Shown here piece by piece: positions 1-8,069 of a stretch of DNA of 49,849 nt. The translations under genes were made by a program, and so were the position numbers. This stretch comes from JACIWG01 sp049969935 (GTDB lineage: Archaea > Thermoproteota > Nitrososphaeria > JACIWG01), in assembly GCA_049969935.1 (NCBI GenBank), contig JBMFNX010000008.1, forward strand, positions 1 through 49,849, given 5' to 3'. The notes below the pieces were generated by a model. That model searched no databases and was not told the origin of the DNA. It saw nothing but the letters and a program-made list of their open reading frames with translations. Each line of letters begins with the position of its first letter. The stretch's first letter is position 1.

Positions 1-953
1 TGCTGTACTTCGAAGCTTTTGTTGAATAGGTCTATCTGCAGCATCATTGTAAGGTTTTCTACAAACTTTTCCCCTATCTGATAAATTTTTTCTTCATCGA
101 ATACTGTTTCAGCAACTGCTTGAACGAATGCTTCATAAACTCTTTCTTCTCCAGAATATAATGTTATAATATCTTCTCCACCTAACTGGATTATCTGATA
201 AGCTTTTCTCCATGAAAGAGATTTTTTATAAAACTTTTCTATAATAATCTCCTTCGCAAGCCTACATACTTCCACATTGTTTATTTCCGTTATCTTGCCA
301 GACTCTTCCAAGAGTACAGTGGTCTTTTCGTCGAATAGCATTATGTTTACTCCAACACTCTTTCCAGTAACTCTAACATCTATTGTTGAATCAAACCTTT
401 CAATTATCCTATCATCATTATATAATCCCACAATAATCTTCACATTCGCTCCCTTTGAGAGGTTATTCACTTTCTCAATGTTTTCTGATAGCACGTTTAA
501 TCCCCACCAGTTTAGGCAAGCGTAGAAGCTTTTTGAAGTATTCTCCAATATCTCATTCAACCTGTTCTGGAAAGTCTTCATGCTATAGACTGTATACTTT
601 TTTTCCTCAAACTCTGTCGGCAATATTGTATCCCTCTTTAGCTCCTCAAGCTTCTTGTACGCTAAAACCATCTTCCTAAACCTCTTCTTCTCCTCCTCAA
701 GCCTCTTCGAGAACACTTCCTCTGGAGCTATAGGCATACAATATAATGGACTTTTTCCCGAAAATTCTACCAGCCCCTTCTCAGAAAGGGATTTGACGAC
801 GCCATATGCTTTTGTTCTAGGCACTCCAGACTTTAACGCTATATCCTTAACCTTCATCCTACCAAACTTTAAAAGTGTAGTATAAACTTTGGACTCGTAC
901 TCGCTTAAACCGAACTCCTGTAGGGAAACATGTTCCTCGTTTGATCCTATCAT
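1..953 (-). CDS. TrmB-like transcriptional regulator, 3' end beyond the window
   Basis: The minus strand is open from the ATG at 953 to the left edge (about 317 codons) with no stop, so the gene is partial. The N-terminal 75 residues form a winged-helix domain (LSEYESKVYTTLLKFG, then VPRTKAYGVVKSLSEKGLVE), a layout typical of TrmB-family sugar-responsive or global regulators. A basic coiled stretch follows (EEVFSKRLEEEKKRF), then an alpha/beta effector-like region as in TrmB proteins. A GGTGAAAAGG ribosome site precedes the ATG. It is divergent from the ESCRT genes and a perfect inverted repeat overlaps its start. The family call is good; ligand and targets are unknown. Confidence 0.8.
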   Translation of the reverse strand, partial: MIGSNEEHVSLQEFGLSEYESKVYTTLLKFGRMKVKDIALKSGVPRTKAYGVVKSLSEKGLVEFSGKSPLYCMPIAPEEVFSKRLEEEKKRFRKMVLAYKKLEELKRDTILPTEFEEKKYTVYSMKTFQNRLNEILENTSKSFYACLNWWGLNVLSENIEKVNNLSKGANVKIIVGLYNDDRIIERFDSTIDVRVTGKSVGVNIMLFDEKTTVLLEESGKITEINNVEVCRLAKEIIIEKFYKKSLSWRKAYQIIQLGGEDIITLYSGEERVYEAFVQAVAETVFDEEKIYQIGEKFVENLTMMLQIDLFNKSFEVQ

Positions 954-984
954 GTAACCTTTTCACCTGTCACCAAGGTTACAT
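952..984. promoter_or_regulatory. Inverted repeat in the TrmB-like/cdvB divergent region, candidate operator
   Basis: ATGTAACCT (952-960) is exactly inverted as AGGTTACAT (976-984) with a 15-base spacer, so the half-sites lie about two helical turns apart. The left arm contains the start codon of the regulator gene. A further partial half-site, GTAACAT, lies at 993-999. The position suggests autoregulation and possibly control of the ESCRT operon; that role is inference. Confidence 0.45.
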
Positions 985-1046
985 CTTCTTCAGTAACATA
1001 CAAAATAATAGGAGAATGTTAGGAGATTAAGACCCAGTGGTAAAAA

Positions 1047-1685
1047 ATGTCTAAGTTTGAAGAAAAGTGGGTTAGAGAGCAGAAGCCTGGAATGGGTGAC
1101 AGGGTTAGGGAGGCTATAAGGCCATCTGGTCCACTGAAGCCGAGGCTTGAAGACGCTATACGAGCTATACAGACTCAGATCGCTAGACTTGATGCAATGG
1201 CTACAAAGTTGAAGGAAAGGGATGCCGCCATATTTAACAAGGTTGTCTCATCCATTCAAAAGCATGATACACAGCATGCTAGCGTTTACGCTAACGAGCT
1301 TGCTGAAATAAGAAAGATGCTTAAAATGGTTACCTCGTCAAAGCTTGCTCTTGAGCAGATAGTCCTTAGGCTTAACACTGTAACAGAACTTGGTGACATT
1401 GTAGTAACATTGGCTCCAGCCATGGCTGTGATAAGGAACGTAAAGTCTGGAATAATAAGTGTACTGCCTGAGGCTGAAAGAGAGATTAACGAGATCAGTA
1501 GCCTATTAAGCAGTATACTGGTTGACGCTGGACAGGTTAGTGGAACAACATTAAACTTTGAAGCAGCCAACGAGGATGCTGAAAAGATATTGGCTGAAGC
1601 TTCAGCTGTCGCTGAACAGAGGATGAAGGAAAGGTTCCCAGAACTTCCAACAGGCGTTCCAACAGGAGAATCCACTCTCACATAA
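1047..1685 (+). CDS. cdvB: CdvB-type ESCRT-III (Snf7-family) protein without winged helix
   Basis: This 212-residue protein has the charged helical core of archaeal ESCRT-III. Residues 30-110 form a long basic/acidic helical hairpin (LKPRLEDAIRAIQTQIARLD), followed by helices with the SKLALEQIVLRL pattern also present in the second CdvB downstream. ESCRT-III subunits polymerise on membranes during Cdv cell division and are disassembled by CdvC. It ends in a short Pro/Thr tail and lacks the C-terminal winged helix of the neighbouring paralogue, so it resembles the shorter CdvB1/B2-type subunits. It starts at ATG 1047 and is first of the cluster cdvB-cdvB-cdvC. A strong RNA hairpin follows its stop. 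Confidence 0.88.
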   Translation: MSKFEEKWVREQKPGMGDRVREAIRPSGPLKPRLEDAIRAIQTQIARLDAMATKLKERDAAIFNKVVSSIQKHDTQHASVYANELAEIRKMLKMVTSSKLALEQIVLRLNTVTELGDIVVTLAPAMAVIRNVKSGIISVLPEAEREINEISSLLSSILVDAGQVSGTTLNFEAANEDAEKILAEASAVAEQRMKERFPELPTGVPTGESTLT

Positions 1686-1695
1686 AATCTGAGGT

Positions 1696-1760
1696 TGAAG
1701 ACGGTTTGCTTGAACCTGGGCGACCAGGTTTGGGTAACCGTCTTCATCAAAAATTTTTTT
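1696..1760 (+). terminator. Long GNRA-capped hairpin plus T-tract between the two cdvB genes
   Basis: Bases 1696-1706 (TGAAGACGGTT) pair perfectly with 1736-1746 (AACCGTCTTCA). Inside, 1713-1719 (AACCTGG) pair with 1724-1730 (CCAGGTT) around a GCGA loop, and G-U pairs bridge most of the gap, leaving about one bulged base. The stem is followed by AAAAATTTTTTT (1749-1760). The shape is that of an intrinsic terminator or attenuator placed inside the ESCRT operon. It could instead be an RNA processing or stability element. Confidence 0.6.
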
Positions 1761-1771
1761 GGTGATGGTTT

Positions 1772-2608
1772 TTGAGTTGGAGGTTTTGGAAGCTTGGTGA
1801 AGATAAACCCTTAAGAGATCGTATTATAGAATCTATTAAAAGTATCGAGTTCCATAAGAGGGAGCTTGATAATATTAAGAGGCGTCTTGAAGCTAGAAAA
1901 GAGAAGCTTTTTAATTTGACGGTTAAAGCTTTAGAGGCCAAAGATAGGGTTAGGGCAAAAGTTTATGCTACAGAGCATGCTGAACTAAAGCGTGTTATTA
2001 AGGTTGTCACAATAAGCGAGCTTGCACTTACACAGATTGCGATAAGGTTAGAGAGCATATGTGATACAGGTGATGTCATTGTACAGGTTTCTGCAGCCTT
2101 CAAGGTTGTTAAAAAGATCGGTGAAGAATTGAGCTCGATAATGCCACAGCTTGAGACCACAATGAAGGAGGTTAACGACGTGCTCGTTGAAACAATGTCA
2201 AGCCTGCAGCAGATAACGCCGGAAGCTCCTATCACATTAGATTTGAGTAGTGGGGAAGAAATTCTGGAATCAGCCAAAAAATATGTTGAGGAAAAGGTAA
2301 GTTCACTGGAAGAACCTCTTCCAGAATCCTTGCAGGGTGAATATTCTCTTGAAAAAATACAGAATATTGCACTGCTTGCTAGTGGAGATGATGAGGAGGA
2401 GCCCTTCAAGGCTACACTGTTGAATGCTCCACGTCCAACACCCGAGCAGGCCCTCTTAGATGATCGTGTTCTAGAATATGTTAGAGCAAAAGGCTCATAT
2501 AATGTTGTGGAAATAGCTTCATGTCTTGGTGTGCCAGTTGATAAGGTTGAACAGTCAATATTTAGGCTTGCAGCAGCTGGAAAGATTCATGTTGAGGAGG
2601 TTGGCTAG
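1772..2608 (+). CDS. cdvB: CdvB ESCRT-III protein with C-terminal winged helix
   Basis: This 278-residue ESCRT-III subunit starts at TTG 1772 behind a GGTGATGG ribosome site. Residues 20-150 form the Snf7-like helical core and share SELALTQIAIRL with the upstream paralogue. Around residues 210-228 there is a proline-containing linker (LLNAPRPTPEQALL) resembling an MIT-interacting MIM2 segment. Residues 230-278 form a winged helix (VVEIASCLGVPVDKVEQSIF), the domain that in Sulfolobus CdvB binds CdvA. It is therefore the canonical CdvB of the pair. The stop lies 2 bases before the cdvC start, so translation is probably coupled. No CdvA gene is visible in the window. Confidence 0.9.
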   Translation: MSWRFWKLGEDKPLRDRIIESIKSIEFHKRELDNIKRRLEARKEKLFNLTVKALEAKDRVRAKVYATEHAELKRVIKVVTISELALTQIAIRLESICDTGDVIVQVSAAFKVVKKIGEELSSIMPQLETTMKEVNDVLVETMSSLQQITPEAPITLDLSSGEEILESAKKYVEEKVSSLEEPLPESLQGEYSLEKIQNIALLASGDDEEEPFKATLLNAPRPTPEQALLDDRVLEYVRAKGSYNVVEIASCLGVPVDKVEQSIFRLAAAGKIHVEEVG

Positions 2609-2610
2609 AC

Positions 2611-3795
2611 TTGAGCTATCAAGCAGCTAAAGAGCTTGAGGAATCAGCATACTATTATGCCTCACAAGCTATTAAAATGGATTCCCAAGGCTCTTATGCT
2701 ACCGCAATAAGCTACTATCAGAAGGCGATCGCCACACTAATAAAGTTGGCTCAACTATATCCAGACTACAAGCTTAACAAAATGTATTTGGAGCGTGCAG
2801 CAGCCTATCAGGAGCGTGTTAAAGCACTGCAGGCTGCAAGAGGCACCTCATCCGTGCCAGAAGCTTCAGATGGTCCTGTAACGCAGGCTGTTCAAGCCAC
2901 TAAGGGTGTTGAAACACTTAAGGCAACATTCGATGATCTTGTAATGAAAGAAAAGCCTAATGTTCGATGGGAGGAGGTTATAGGATTAGAGGATGCAAAG
3001 AAGGCTATCAAGGAATCAATAATCTTTCCAGTAAAGAGGCCTGACCTGTTTCCACTGGGTTGGCCTAGAGGCATACTCTTGTACGGTCCACCAGGATGTG
3101 GTAAAACAATGTTGGCTGCTGCAGCAGCAAGCGAGATAGAAGGATACTTTATAACTGTTGATGCTGCCTCAATAATGTCAAAGTGGCTTGGTGAGGCTGA
3201 AAAGAATGTTTCTAAGCTCTTCAGCTACGCTAGAAGGCTTTTGGACGACAACGGTCCCGTAATAATATTCATAGACGAACTGGATTCGCTGCTGGGAACA
3301 CGTTCACAGGAAGTTGGTGGGGAAGTGAGGGTTAGAAACCAGTTTCTTAAGGAAATGGATGGTATAATGGATAAGGGTAAAACTTTACAGCTTTATGTTA
3401 TAGGTGCAACAAATAAGCCTTGGTCACTTGACGCACCATTTCTAAGACGTTTTCAGAAGAGAATATATGTTCCACTCCCCGACCTGAAGGCTAGGCTTGA
3501 AATGTTCAAGCTTTACACTGCCCCCCTGAAGCTTGATTCCTCTGTAGACCTTAACCAGATTGCAAAACTTACTGAAGGATATTCTGGAAGCGATATTCGT
3601 GACATATGCCAGTCGGTGCAGCTTAGGGTTGTATCAGAACTTTTTGAATCGGGTGCGGCTGTAGACAAAAATGCTCAACCACGTGAAATCAGGATGCAAG
3701 ATTTTAAGGAGGTTTTAAGGTATAGGAGGCCAAGTGTTTCCCAAGAAATGCTTAGAGCATACATTGCTTGGACTGAAAACTTTAAGGCCCTATAG
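2611..3795 (+). CDS. cdvC: CdvC, Vps4-type AAA ATPase
   Basis: This 394-residue Vps4 homologue disassembles ESCRT-III polymers during cell division. Residues 5-75 form an MIT three-helix domain (ATAISYYQKAIATLIKLAQ). The AAA module has Walker A GPPGCGKT, Walker B IIFIDELDSL, a GATNKPWSLD sensor region and the FLRRFQKRIYVPLP arginine-finger segment. The C-terminus ends in a Vps4-like YRRPSVSQEML helix. The start is TTG 2611, supported by GAGGAGG at 2594-2600. The gene ends just before a converging aspS, separated by an A4T7 tract. Confidence 0.95.
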   Translation: MSYQAAKELEESAYYYASQAIKMDSQGSYATAISYYQKAIATLIKLAQLYPDYKLNKMYLERAAAYQERVKALQAARGTSSVPEASDGPVTQAVQATKGVETLKATFDDLVMKEKPNVRWEEVIGLEDAKKAIKESIIFPVKRPDLFPLGWPRGILLYGPPGCGKTMLAAAAASEIEGYFITVDAASIMSKWLGEAEKNVSKLFSYARRLLDDNGPVIIFIDELDSLLGTRSQEVGGEVRVRNQFLKEMDGIMDKGKTLQLYVIGATNKPWSLDAPFLRRFQKRIYVPLPDLKARLEMFKLYTAPLKLDSSVDLNQIAKLTEGYSGSDIRDICQSVQLRVVSELFESGAAVDKNAQPREIRMQDFKEVLRYRRPSVSQEMLRAYIAWTENFKAL

Positions 3796-3810
3796 CTATT
3801 ATTATTCCAC

Positions 3811-3821
3811 AAAATTTTTTT
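3811..3821. terminator. A4T7 tract between converging cdvC and aspS
   Basis: AAAATTTTTTT lies 15 bases after the cdvC stop and overlaps the end of aspS. Archaeal RNA polymerase stops at T-runs, so this probably ends the ESCRT transcript. Short TTCCA/TGGAA arms flank it but the stem is weak. Confidence 0.45.
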
Positions 3822-5121
3822 ATGGAACAAGCCTTTTTGGGTCTCTTGGATAGAGTATTGTTTCCCTAATATTATTTTTTCCCGTTATAACCATGAGAAG
3901 GCGGTCTACTCCAAGCCCCCAGCCTGAATGGGGTGGCATGCCATAGTTGAATGTTCTTAGATGGTATTCGAAGTCTTTTGGGTCAAGCTTCTGTTCTACA
4001 AGCCTCTTCTCCAGCTCCTGCCTGTCAGATACTCGTTTTCCTCCAGATGCCAGCTCAAGGTACCCGTACATTAGGTCAAAGGATCTTGAAAGCCTCTCAT
4101 CCAATCTTTCAATATAGAATGGCTTTATTGCTAGAGGCCAATGGTATATGAAATAGAATTCTTTAAAGATTCTTCCAAGCATTCTCAAATCTTTTGTCTG
4201 CAAGTCTTCACCCCACTCTATCTTCCTCTTCTTATTAAGCTTCTCTATTGCTTCAGTATATGATATCCTTTTAAATGGTCTTTCAGCCCTAGGCAACCTT
4301 ACTCCCAAAATATTAAGTTCTATAGAATTTTCTTTTTCAACATCCTTTAAAACATTGCATACTACTTCTTCAGCAACCTCCATGACCTCGAACTCGTCCA
4401 TGTAAGCTGCCTCCATATCCAAGCTTGTGAATTCACAGACATGTCTTAATGTATTAGATTTTTCAGCCCTAAAATATTGTGCAATCTCAAAAACTTTCTC
4501 AAGTGACATGGTAAGCTGTTCCTTATAAAGTTGGGGGCTTTGTGCAAGATATGCTTTTTTATCAAAGTAGGTGAGCTTGAAAAGGTTTGCTCCACCTTCA
4601 GCAGCCTGCCCTATTATCTTAGGCGTGTTAACTTCAATGAATCCAAGCCTATAGAACGTTTCCCTTATAGACTTTAGCACTGTATGCCTTATCTTGAATA
4701 TTGCCATAACCTGAGGGTTTCTTAAATCTAGTGCTCTAGCATCCAACCTTTTATCTAGGCTTGAAAAAACCCTTCCTGTAGGATCTATTGGAAAGGGTGG
4801 ACTTGATTTTGAAAGTACTGTAAGCTTTTCTACAAGCACCTCCATTGGCACATTCTGTGACCTACTCTTCTGAACCTTACCAAATGCCTCTATCACACTC
4901 TGTCTTGTAAGATTTTCTCCAACTGCAAACGTTTCTTCACCAACAATGTTCCTGTTTAAAACTATCTGAGCTAACCCTGTCCTATCTCTTACAGTAATGA
5001 ACATAAGTTTCCCAAGTGGCCTAATGTCCTCAACCCATCCCCTAACAATACATTTAGCCCCCTCTGGAAGACCTGATATTTCCTTCGAATAATATCTTTC
5101 AAACCGGCTGTCTGCGCTCAT
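3820..5121 (-). CDS. aspS: Aspartyl-tRNA synthetase (archaeal type)
   Basis: This 433-residue class IIb synthetase attaches aspartate to tRNA-Asp. It has an N-terminal OB-fold anticodon domain (IVRGWVEDIRPLGKLMFITV), motif 2 with the FRAEKSNTLRH loop near residue 215, and motif 3 GWGLGVDRLLM near the C-terminus. Length matches archaeal/eukaryotic-type AspRS with no bacterial insertion. It starts at ATG 5121, overlapping the end of the upstream NusA-like gene by 23 bases, so the two form an operon. Sequence reading alone does not show whether it also charges tRNA-Asn. Confidence 0.96.
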   Translation of the reverse strand: MSADSRFERYYSKEISGLPEGAKCIVRGWVEDIRPLGKLMFITVRDRTGLAQIVLNRNIVGEETFAVGENLTRQSVIEAFGKVQKSRSQNVPMEVLVEKLTVLSKSSPPFPIDPTGRVFSSLDKRLDARALDLRNPQVMAIFKIRHTVLKSIRETFYRLGFIEVNTPKIIGQAAEGGANLFKLTYFDKKAYLAQSPQLYKEQLTMSLEKVFEIAQYFRAEKSNTLRHVCEFTSLDMEAAYMDEFEVMEVAEEVVCNVLKDVEKENSIELNILGVRLPRAERPFKRISYTEAIEKLNKKRKIEWGEDLQTKDLRMLGRIFKEFYFIYHWPLAIKPFYIERLDERLSRSFDLMYGYLELASGGKRVSDRQELEKRLVEQKLDPKDFEYHLRTFNYGMPPHSGWGLGVDRLLMVITGKNNIRETILYPRDPKRLVP

Positions 5122-5617
5122 ATTCTATCATCACATCTATACCCTTCAACGTCTTCAAAACCCTTTTAACCGCTTTCTCGTCAACCTGTTCAATAACTCT
5201 TCTACTGTAAGGTAATATAACTTTTGTAAGCTTGCTACCATCAGGAAGCCAAACAATGTTAACGGTTAAAATTCTAATTGGATAAAATACTTCCTCTAAA
5301 AGTTTTCTTTCTGAAGCGTCTGCTTCAAAAATCCAAACCCTTCTACCAAATGCTTCCCTAATACTTTCTATTGTATCTGGGCTTGACCTTAAAATTTTAA
5401 GGTTTCCCCCACCGAAAAGGAGGATAAGGTCTCCATCTGATTCTAGTGCCTTAACAAAGGTCAACCTGTCTAAAACTTTATCCCTTTCAGCTATTTTCGA
5501 AAGTTTTACAGAACATTCTACATCCAGTTCCGTAATCTGCCCACTCTTCAACTTCTTGCTGTCTTCTGGGCAGAGTATGCCTGTTTTGGCGCAAAAGTTG
5601 CATATTGGTGTTTTCAA
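5099..5617 (-). CDS. NusA-like RNA-binding protein with N-terminal Cys cluster
   Basis: This 172-residue protein begins with a likely metal-binding segment (CNFCAKTGILC, Cys 6, 9, 16). A KH-like alpha/beta region follows, including LFGGGNLKILR and IRILTVNIVWLPDGSKLTKV. Archaeal NusA-like proteins with this type of N-terminus are known from crenarchaea and are predicted to bind RNA in transcription elongation or termination. I recognise the overall type, not an exact characterised orthologue. It lies directly upstream of and overlaps aspS. The assignment is moderate; a KH-domain RNA-binding protein of other function is possible. Confidence 0.5.
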   Translation of the reverse strand: MKTPICNFCAKTGILCPEDSKKLKSGQITELDVECSVKLSKIAERDKVLDRLTFVKALESDGDLILLFGGGNLKILRSSPDTIESIREAFGRRVWIFEADASERKLLEEVFYPIRILTVNIVWLPDGSKLTKVILPYSRRVIEQVDEKAVKRVLKTLKGIDVMIEYERRQPV

Positions 5618-5699
5618 ATATAACCAACTAACCCTACTATTCTAATGCTAAATAAGATTTTTGGAATTATATAAAAAAATAAAAATTTTTGGATGGCGC

Positions 5700-5975
5700 C
5701 TACTTGCCAAGCTCAATGTATATTGAGCTCACATTACTTGTGGCGCCTGTCTCAGAATCCTTAACCTGTTCAGTGTCTATTGAAATGTTCTTTACTTTAA
5801 CGTCAGTAGCAAACCTTTTAACTAGAATCTGTGCTGTGTCAACGGCTTTCGAGATTGCTTTTCCTCTAGCCTTTAATGTTATGGACTTTGAACCATTCTG
5901 TAAAAGTGTTAGACATGCTAGAACATAATTCATTACAGGCTTTTTTCCAATAAGTACTGTGTCTGTTTCTGACAT
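5700..5975 (-). CDS. albA: Alba chromatin protein
   Basis: This 91-residue protein is full length for Alba, a dimeric DNA/RNA-binding architectural protein. The N-terminus VLIGKKPVMNYVLACLTLLQ matches the conserved Alba start, including the Lys that deacetylation modulates in Sulfolobus. The KARGKAISKAVDTAQILVKR helix follows. It starts at ATG 5975 with a GGTGGT ribosome site and has its own promoter in the divergent region shared with the archaemetzincin gene. The assignment is secure. Confidence 0.96.
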   Translation of the reverse strand: MSETDTVLIGKKPVMNYVLACLTLLQNGSKSITLKARGKAISKAVDTAQILVKRFATDVKVKNISIDTEQVKDSETGATSNVSSIYIELGK

Positions 5976-6039
5976 TTTTGACCACCATAGTATAAGAGAG
6001 AGACTTAAATAAACTCTTTATATATTTTATGGTTTAATA
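5976..6039. promoter_or_regulatory. Divergent promoter region, albA / archaemetzincin
   Basis: The 64-base gap contains TATA-like elements in both directions. CTTTATATATTTTA at 6016-6029 can serve the plus-strand metalloprotease gene. On the minus strand TATTTAAG at about 6008-6015 lies roughly 35 bases before the albA ATG. Spacing fits archaeal TATA/TFB promoters with short leaders. Confidence 0.5.
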
Positions 6040-6642
6040 TTGTTAAGTAAAATTTTTAGCCAAAATTTTCTTCAAGTTTATAAGATGCTTTACGCCTACT
6101 TTAAAACGTTGGTAAAGGAGGTAGTCTATATACCCTTAGGTAGTACTCTACGTACTCTAGCATATGAAAGTGAACTGTTGAAGGCTGCATCCTTGTACTC
6201 CTTAAACGGGCGTGTGCTAAATGTTAGTGTACCATTGAATGAAGAATCATATAATCCTGAAAGAAGACAGTTTAATGCCCTTATTCTACTTGACCAAGTT
6301 TCTAGAATGAAAAAGGGTTTTGACCTTTGCATGGGTGTGACGGCCTCCGACATATATGTCCCGCAAATGAACTTTGTATTCGGAATAGCTGATGTGAGCC
6401 GCGGATGTGCTGTATTATCAATCTTCAGGCTTACCTTTGGAAGATATGAGGAGAGTCAAGAAATTTTTAGGGAAAGGGTTTTGAAGGAGGCTGCTCACGA
6501 GTTAGGCCACCTTCTAGGTTTAAGCCACTGTAAAAACAGAAACTGTCTAATGTCATTTTCGAATAGTGTATTGGAAGTTGACATGAAAAAGCCTATATTA
6601 TGTGAAAGGTGCTTAAATGTTCTAAAAATGTTAAGTGAATAG
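6040..6642 (+). CDS. amzA: Archaemetzincin-type zinc metalloprotease
   Basis: The signature is HELGHLLGLSHC followed by KNRNCLM and then CERC. This gives the metzincin HExxHxxGxxH zinc site plus the extra cysteines that bind a second, structural zinc in archaemetzincins. The N-terminal VVYIPLG strand also fits the family. The physiological substrate of archaeal members is not established. The longest reading starts at TTG 6040 (200 residues). ATG 6085 gives 185 residues, closer to the usual length, and is a credible alternative start. It is a single gene between divergent albA and a convergent minus-strand operon. Confidence 0.9.
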   Translation: MLSKIFSQNFLQVYKMLYAYFKTLVKEVVYIPLGSTLRTLAYESELLKAASLYSLNGRVLNVSVPLNEESYNPERRQFNALILLDQVSRMKKGFDLCMGVTASDIYVPQMNFVFGIADVSRGCAVLSIFRLTFGRYEESQEIFRERVLKEAAHELGHLLGLSHCKNRNCLMSFSNSVLEVDMKKPILCERCLNVLKMLSE

Positions 6643-6645
6643 GGT

Positions 6646-7044
6646 TTAGAATATAAGATTATCGTATCCCATTATCTCTTTACGATATTTTAAGACAATA
6701 TGGTCGCTTGAAAGTTTTTCAGAAATATTCCTCTCATTCTCTAAAAAATATAGTGTGTCCTCGAGAGGCTCGCTTCTACTCAGGTCCCCTCTCAGTCTTC
6801 TTTCAAACCTTAAAATTCCCTTTCGGCCAAGTTTGTCTAAAATTTTTGGAAGAAGTTCGCTTGCCTCAATCATTTGATTGAAGTCTAGTCCCTTAAGCCT
6901 CCATATTGTTGAAAGTGTATCATATAAGTCCGGTTTCCAAGCATAGCCATGCAATAATATCATAGCCCTCAGTACATCCACTTCAAGCTCCTCGAATTCT
7001 TTCTCTTCACTGCCCTTTACCTTTTTAGAGGTTATGTTCTTCAT
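6646..7044 (-). CDS. Small winged-helix-like protein, function unknown
   Basis: This 132-residue protein has a charged N-terminal tail. Residues 22-100 are helical (DVLRAMILLHGYAWKPDLYDTL) and end in a beta-wing-like GRKGILRFERRLRGDL, which suggests a winged-helix fold. I do not recognise a family. Its ATG (7044) immediately follows the guaA TAG with no intervening base, so it is co-translated with the GMP synthase subunit. It could be a regulator or a partner protein; nothing in the sequence decides between these. Confidence 0.7.
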   Translation of the reverse strand: MKNITSKKVKGSEEKEFEELEVDVLRAMILLHGYAWKPDLYDTLSTIWRLKGLDFNQMIEASELLPKILDKLGRKGILRFERRLRGDLSRSEPLEDTLYFLENERNISEKLSSDHIVLKYRKEIMGYDNLIF

Positions 7045-8010
7045 CTAAACTGCCTCTATTGTGGAAGGCGGTTTCCTTGTAATATTATATGTTACGCTGA
7101 CAACATCCTTTACCTCAGAAGTTATGCGTTCGGCAACCTTTTCCAAAATTTCGTAAGACAATTTTGTGGGCGAAGCAGTTTTAGCGTCCAGACTATCCCA
7201 GCATCTTATTTCAACCTGTAACCCTAGCCTCCTCTTTCCATTAACAATTCCTGTAACCTTGTCCTCATGTAATATTGCAAGGTACTGGAATGCTTTAACG
7301 TTCCTTAGCTCCTGCTCAAGGATGCTAGTACATCTTCTAACAATCTCAATCCTTTCAGGTGTTACCTCGCCTATAACTCTAGCAGCAAGCGCAGGTCCCG
7401 GGAAAGGCATTCTCTCATACACGCTTTTTGGAAGTCCAAGCGCTTCAGCCACCCTCCTTATAGCCGGTTTCCTCAATTGTATAAGAGGCTCTATAACCCT
7501 ATACCCGAACTCCTTCTCAGTATCTATACCCAATTGCTCCAGCACATTATGCTGTCTTTTTATACCTGCCACAGTTTCCTCTATATCTGTATAGTTTGTT
7601 CCCTGCAAAAGAAACTTTATACCACTTTCTTTAACAATCTTTCCAAAAACTTCTTTATAGAATACTCTTGTTATCGCCTCCCTCTTCTCTTCAGGGTCTC
7701 TTACACCCTTCAATGCTTTAAAAAATTTCTCTTTTGCATCAACAAGTATAACATTCACTCCAAGGCTTCTAAACAACGATACAACCTGCTCTGGCTCATT
7801 TTCTCTCATAAGCCCATTATCTATAAAGTATGTTCTAAGCCTTTCTCCCAAAGCAATGTGCCCCAACATTGTCACAGTTGAAGAATCGACTCCGCCAGAA
7901 AGTGCATTTATCGCATAATTTTCTCCAACAATAGCTCTTATTTCATCAACTTTTTCTTTAATGAACTTTTGTGGATCAAGCTCTTCTAAACTTATTTCCT
8001 TTAAACTCAT
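7045..8010 (-). CDS. guaA: GMP synthase ATP-pyrophosphatase subunit (GuaAB type)
   Basis: This 321-residue protein is the synthetase half of GMP synthase, which aminates XMP to GMP in purine synthesis. The PP-loop is at ALSGGVDSSTVTML near residue 40. The C-terminal dimerisation part has FPGPALAARVIGE and ends in SVTYNITRKPPSTIEAV (split TYNI..KPPSTIE motif typical of GuaA). There is no glutaminase domain, as in most archaea, so a separate GuaAA subunit must be encoded elsewhere. It starts at ATG 8010 and is first of a two-gene operon with the winged-helix protein. Confidence 0.95.
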   Translation of the reverse strand: MSLKEISLEELDPQKFIKEKVDEIRAIVGENYAINALSGGVDSSTVTMLGHIALGERLRTYFIDNGLMRENEPEQVVSLFRSLGVNVILVDAKEKFFKALKGVRDPEEKREAITRVFYKEVFGKIVKESGIKFLLQGTNYTDIEETVAGIKRQHNVLEQLGIDTEKEFGYRVIEPLIQLRKPAIRRVAEALGLPKSVYERMPFPGPALAARVIGEVTPERIEIVRRCTSILEQELRNVKAFQYLAILHEDKVTGIVNGKRRLGLQVEIRCWDSLDAKTASPTKLSYEILEKVAERITSEVKDVVSVTYNITRKPPSTIEAV

Positions 8011-8069
8011 GTCCTAAAAATGATATCTATTATAATATAAAATTTTAGCCTAAAAAATTTTTCTCCATT

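Noticed and set aside
277..885. Three plus-strand open frames under the left-edge regulator
   Set aside because: They are antisense to a clear TrmB-like coding frame that continues off the window and have Ser/Leu/Phe-rich shadow composition.
1696..1746. H/ACA guide RNA interpretation of the hairpin
   Set aside because: The stem is almost fully paired with no pseudouridylation pocket and there is no ACA after it; a T-tract follows instead.
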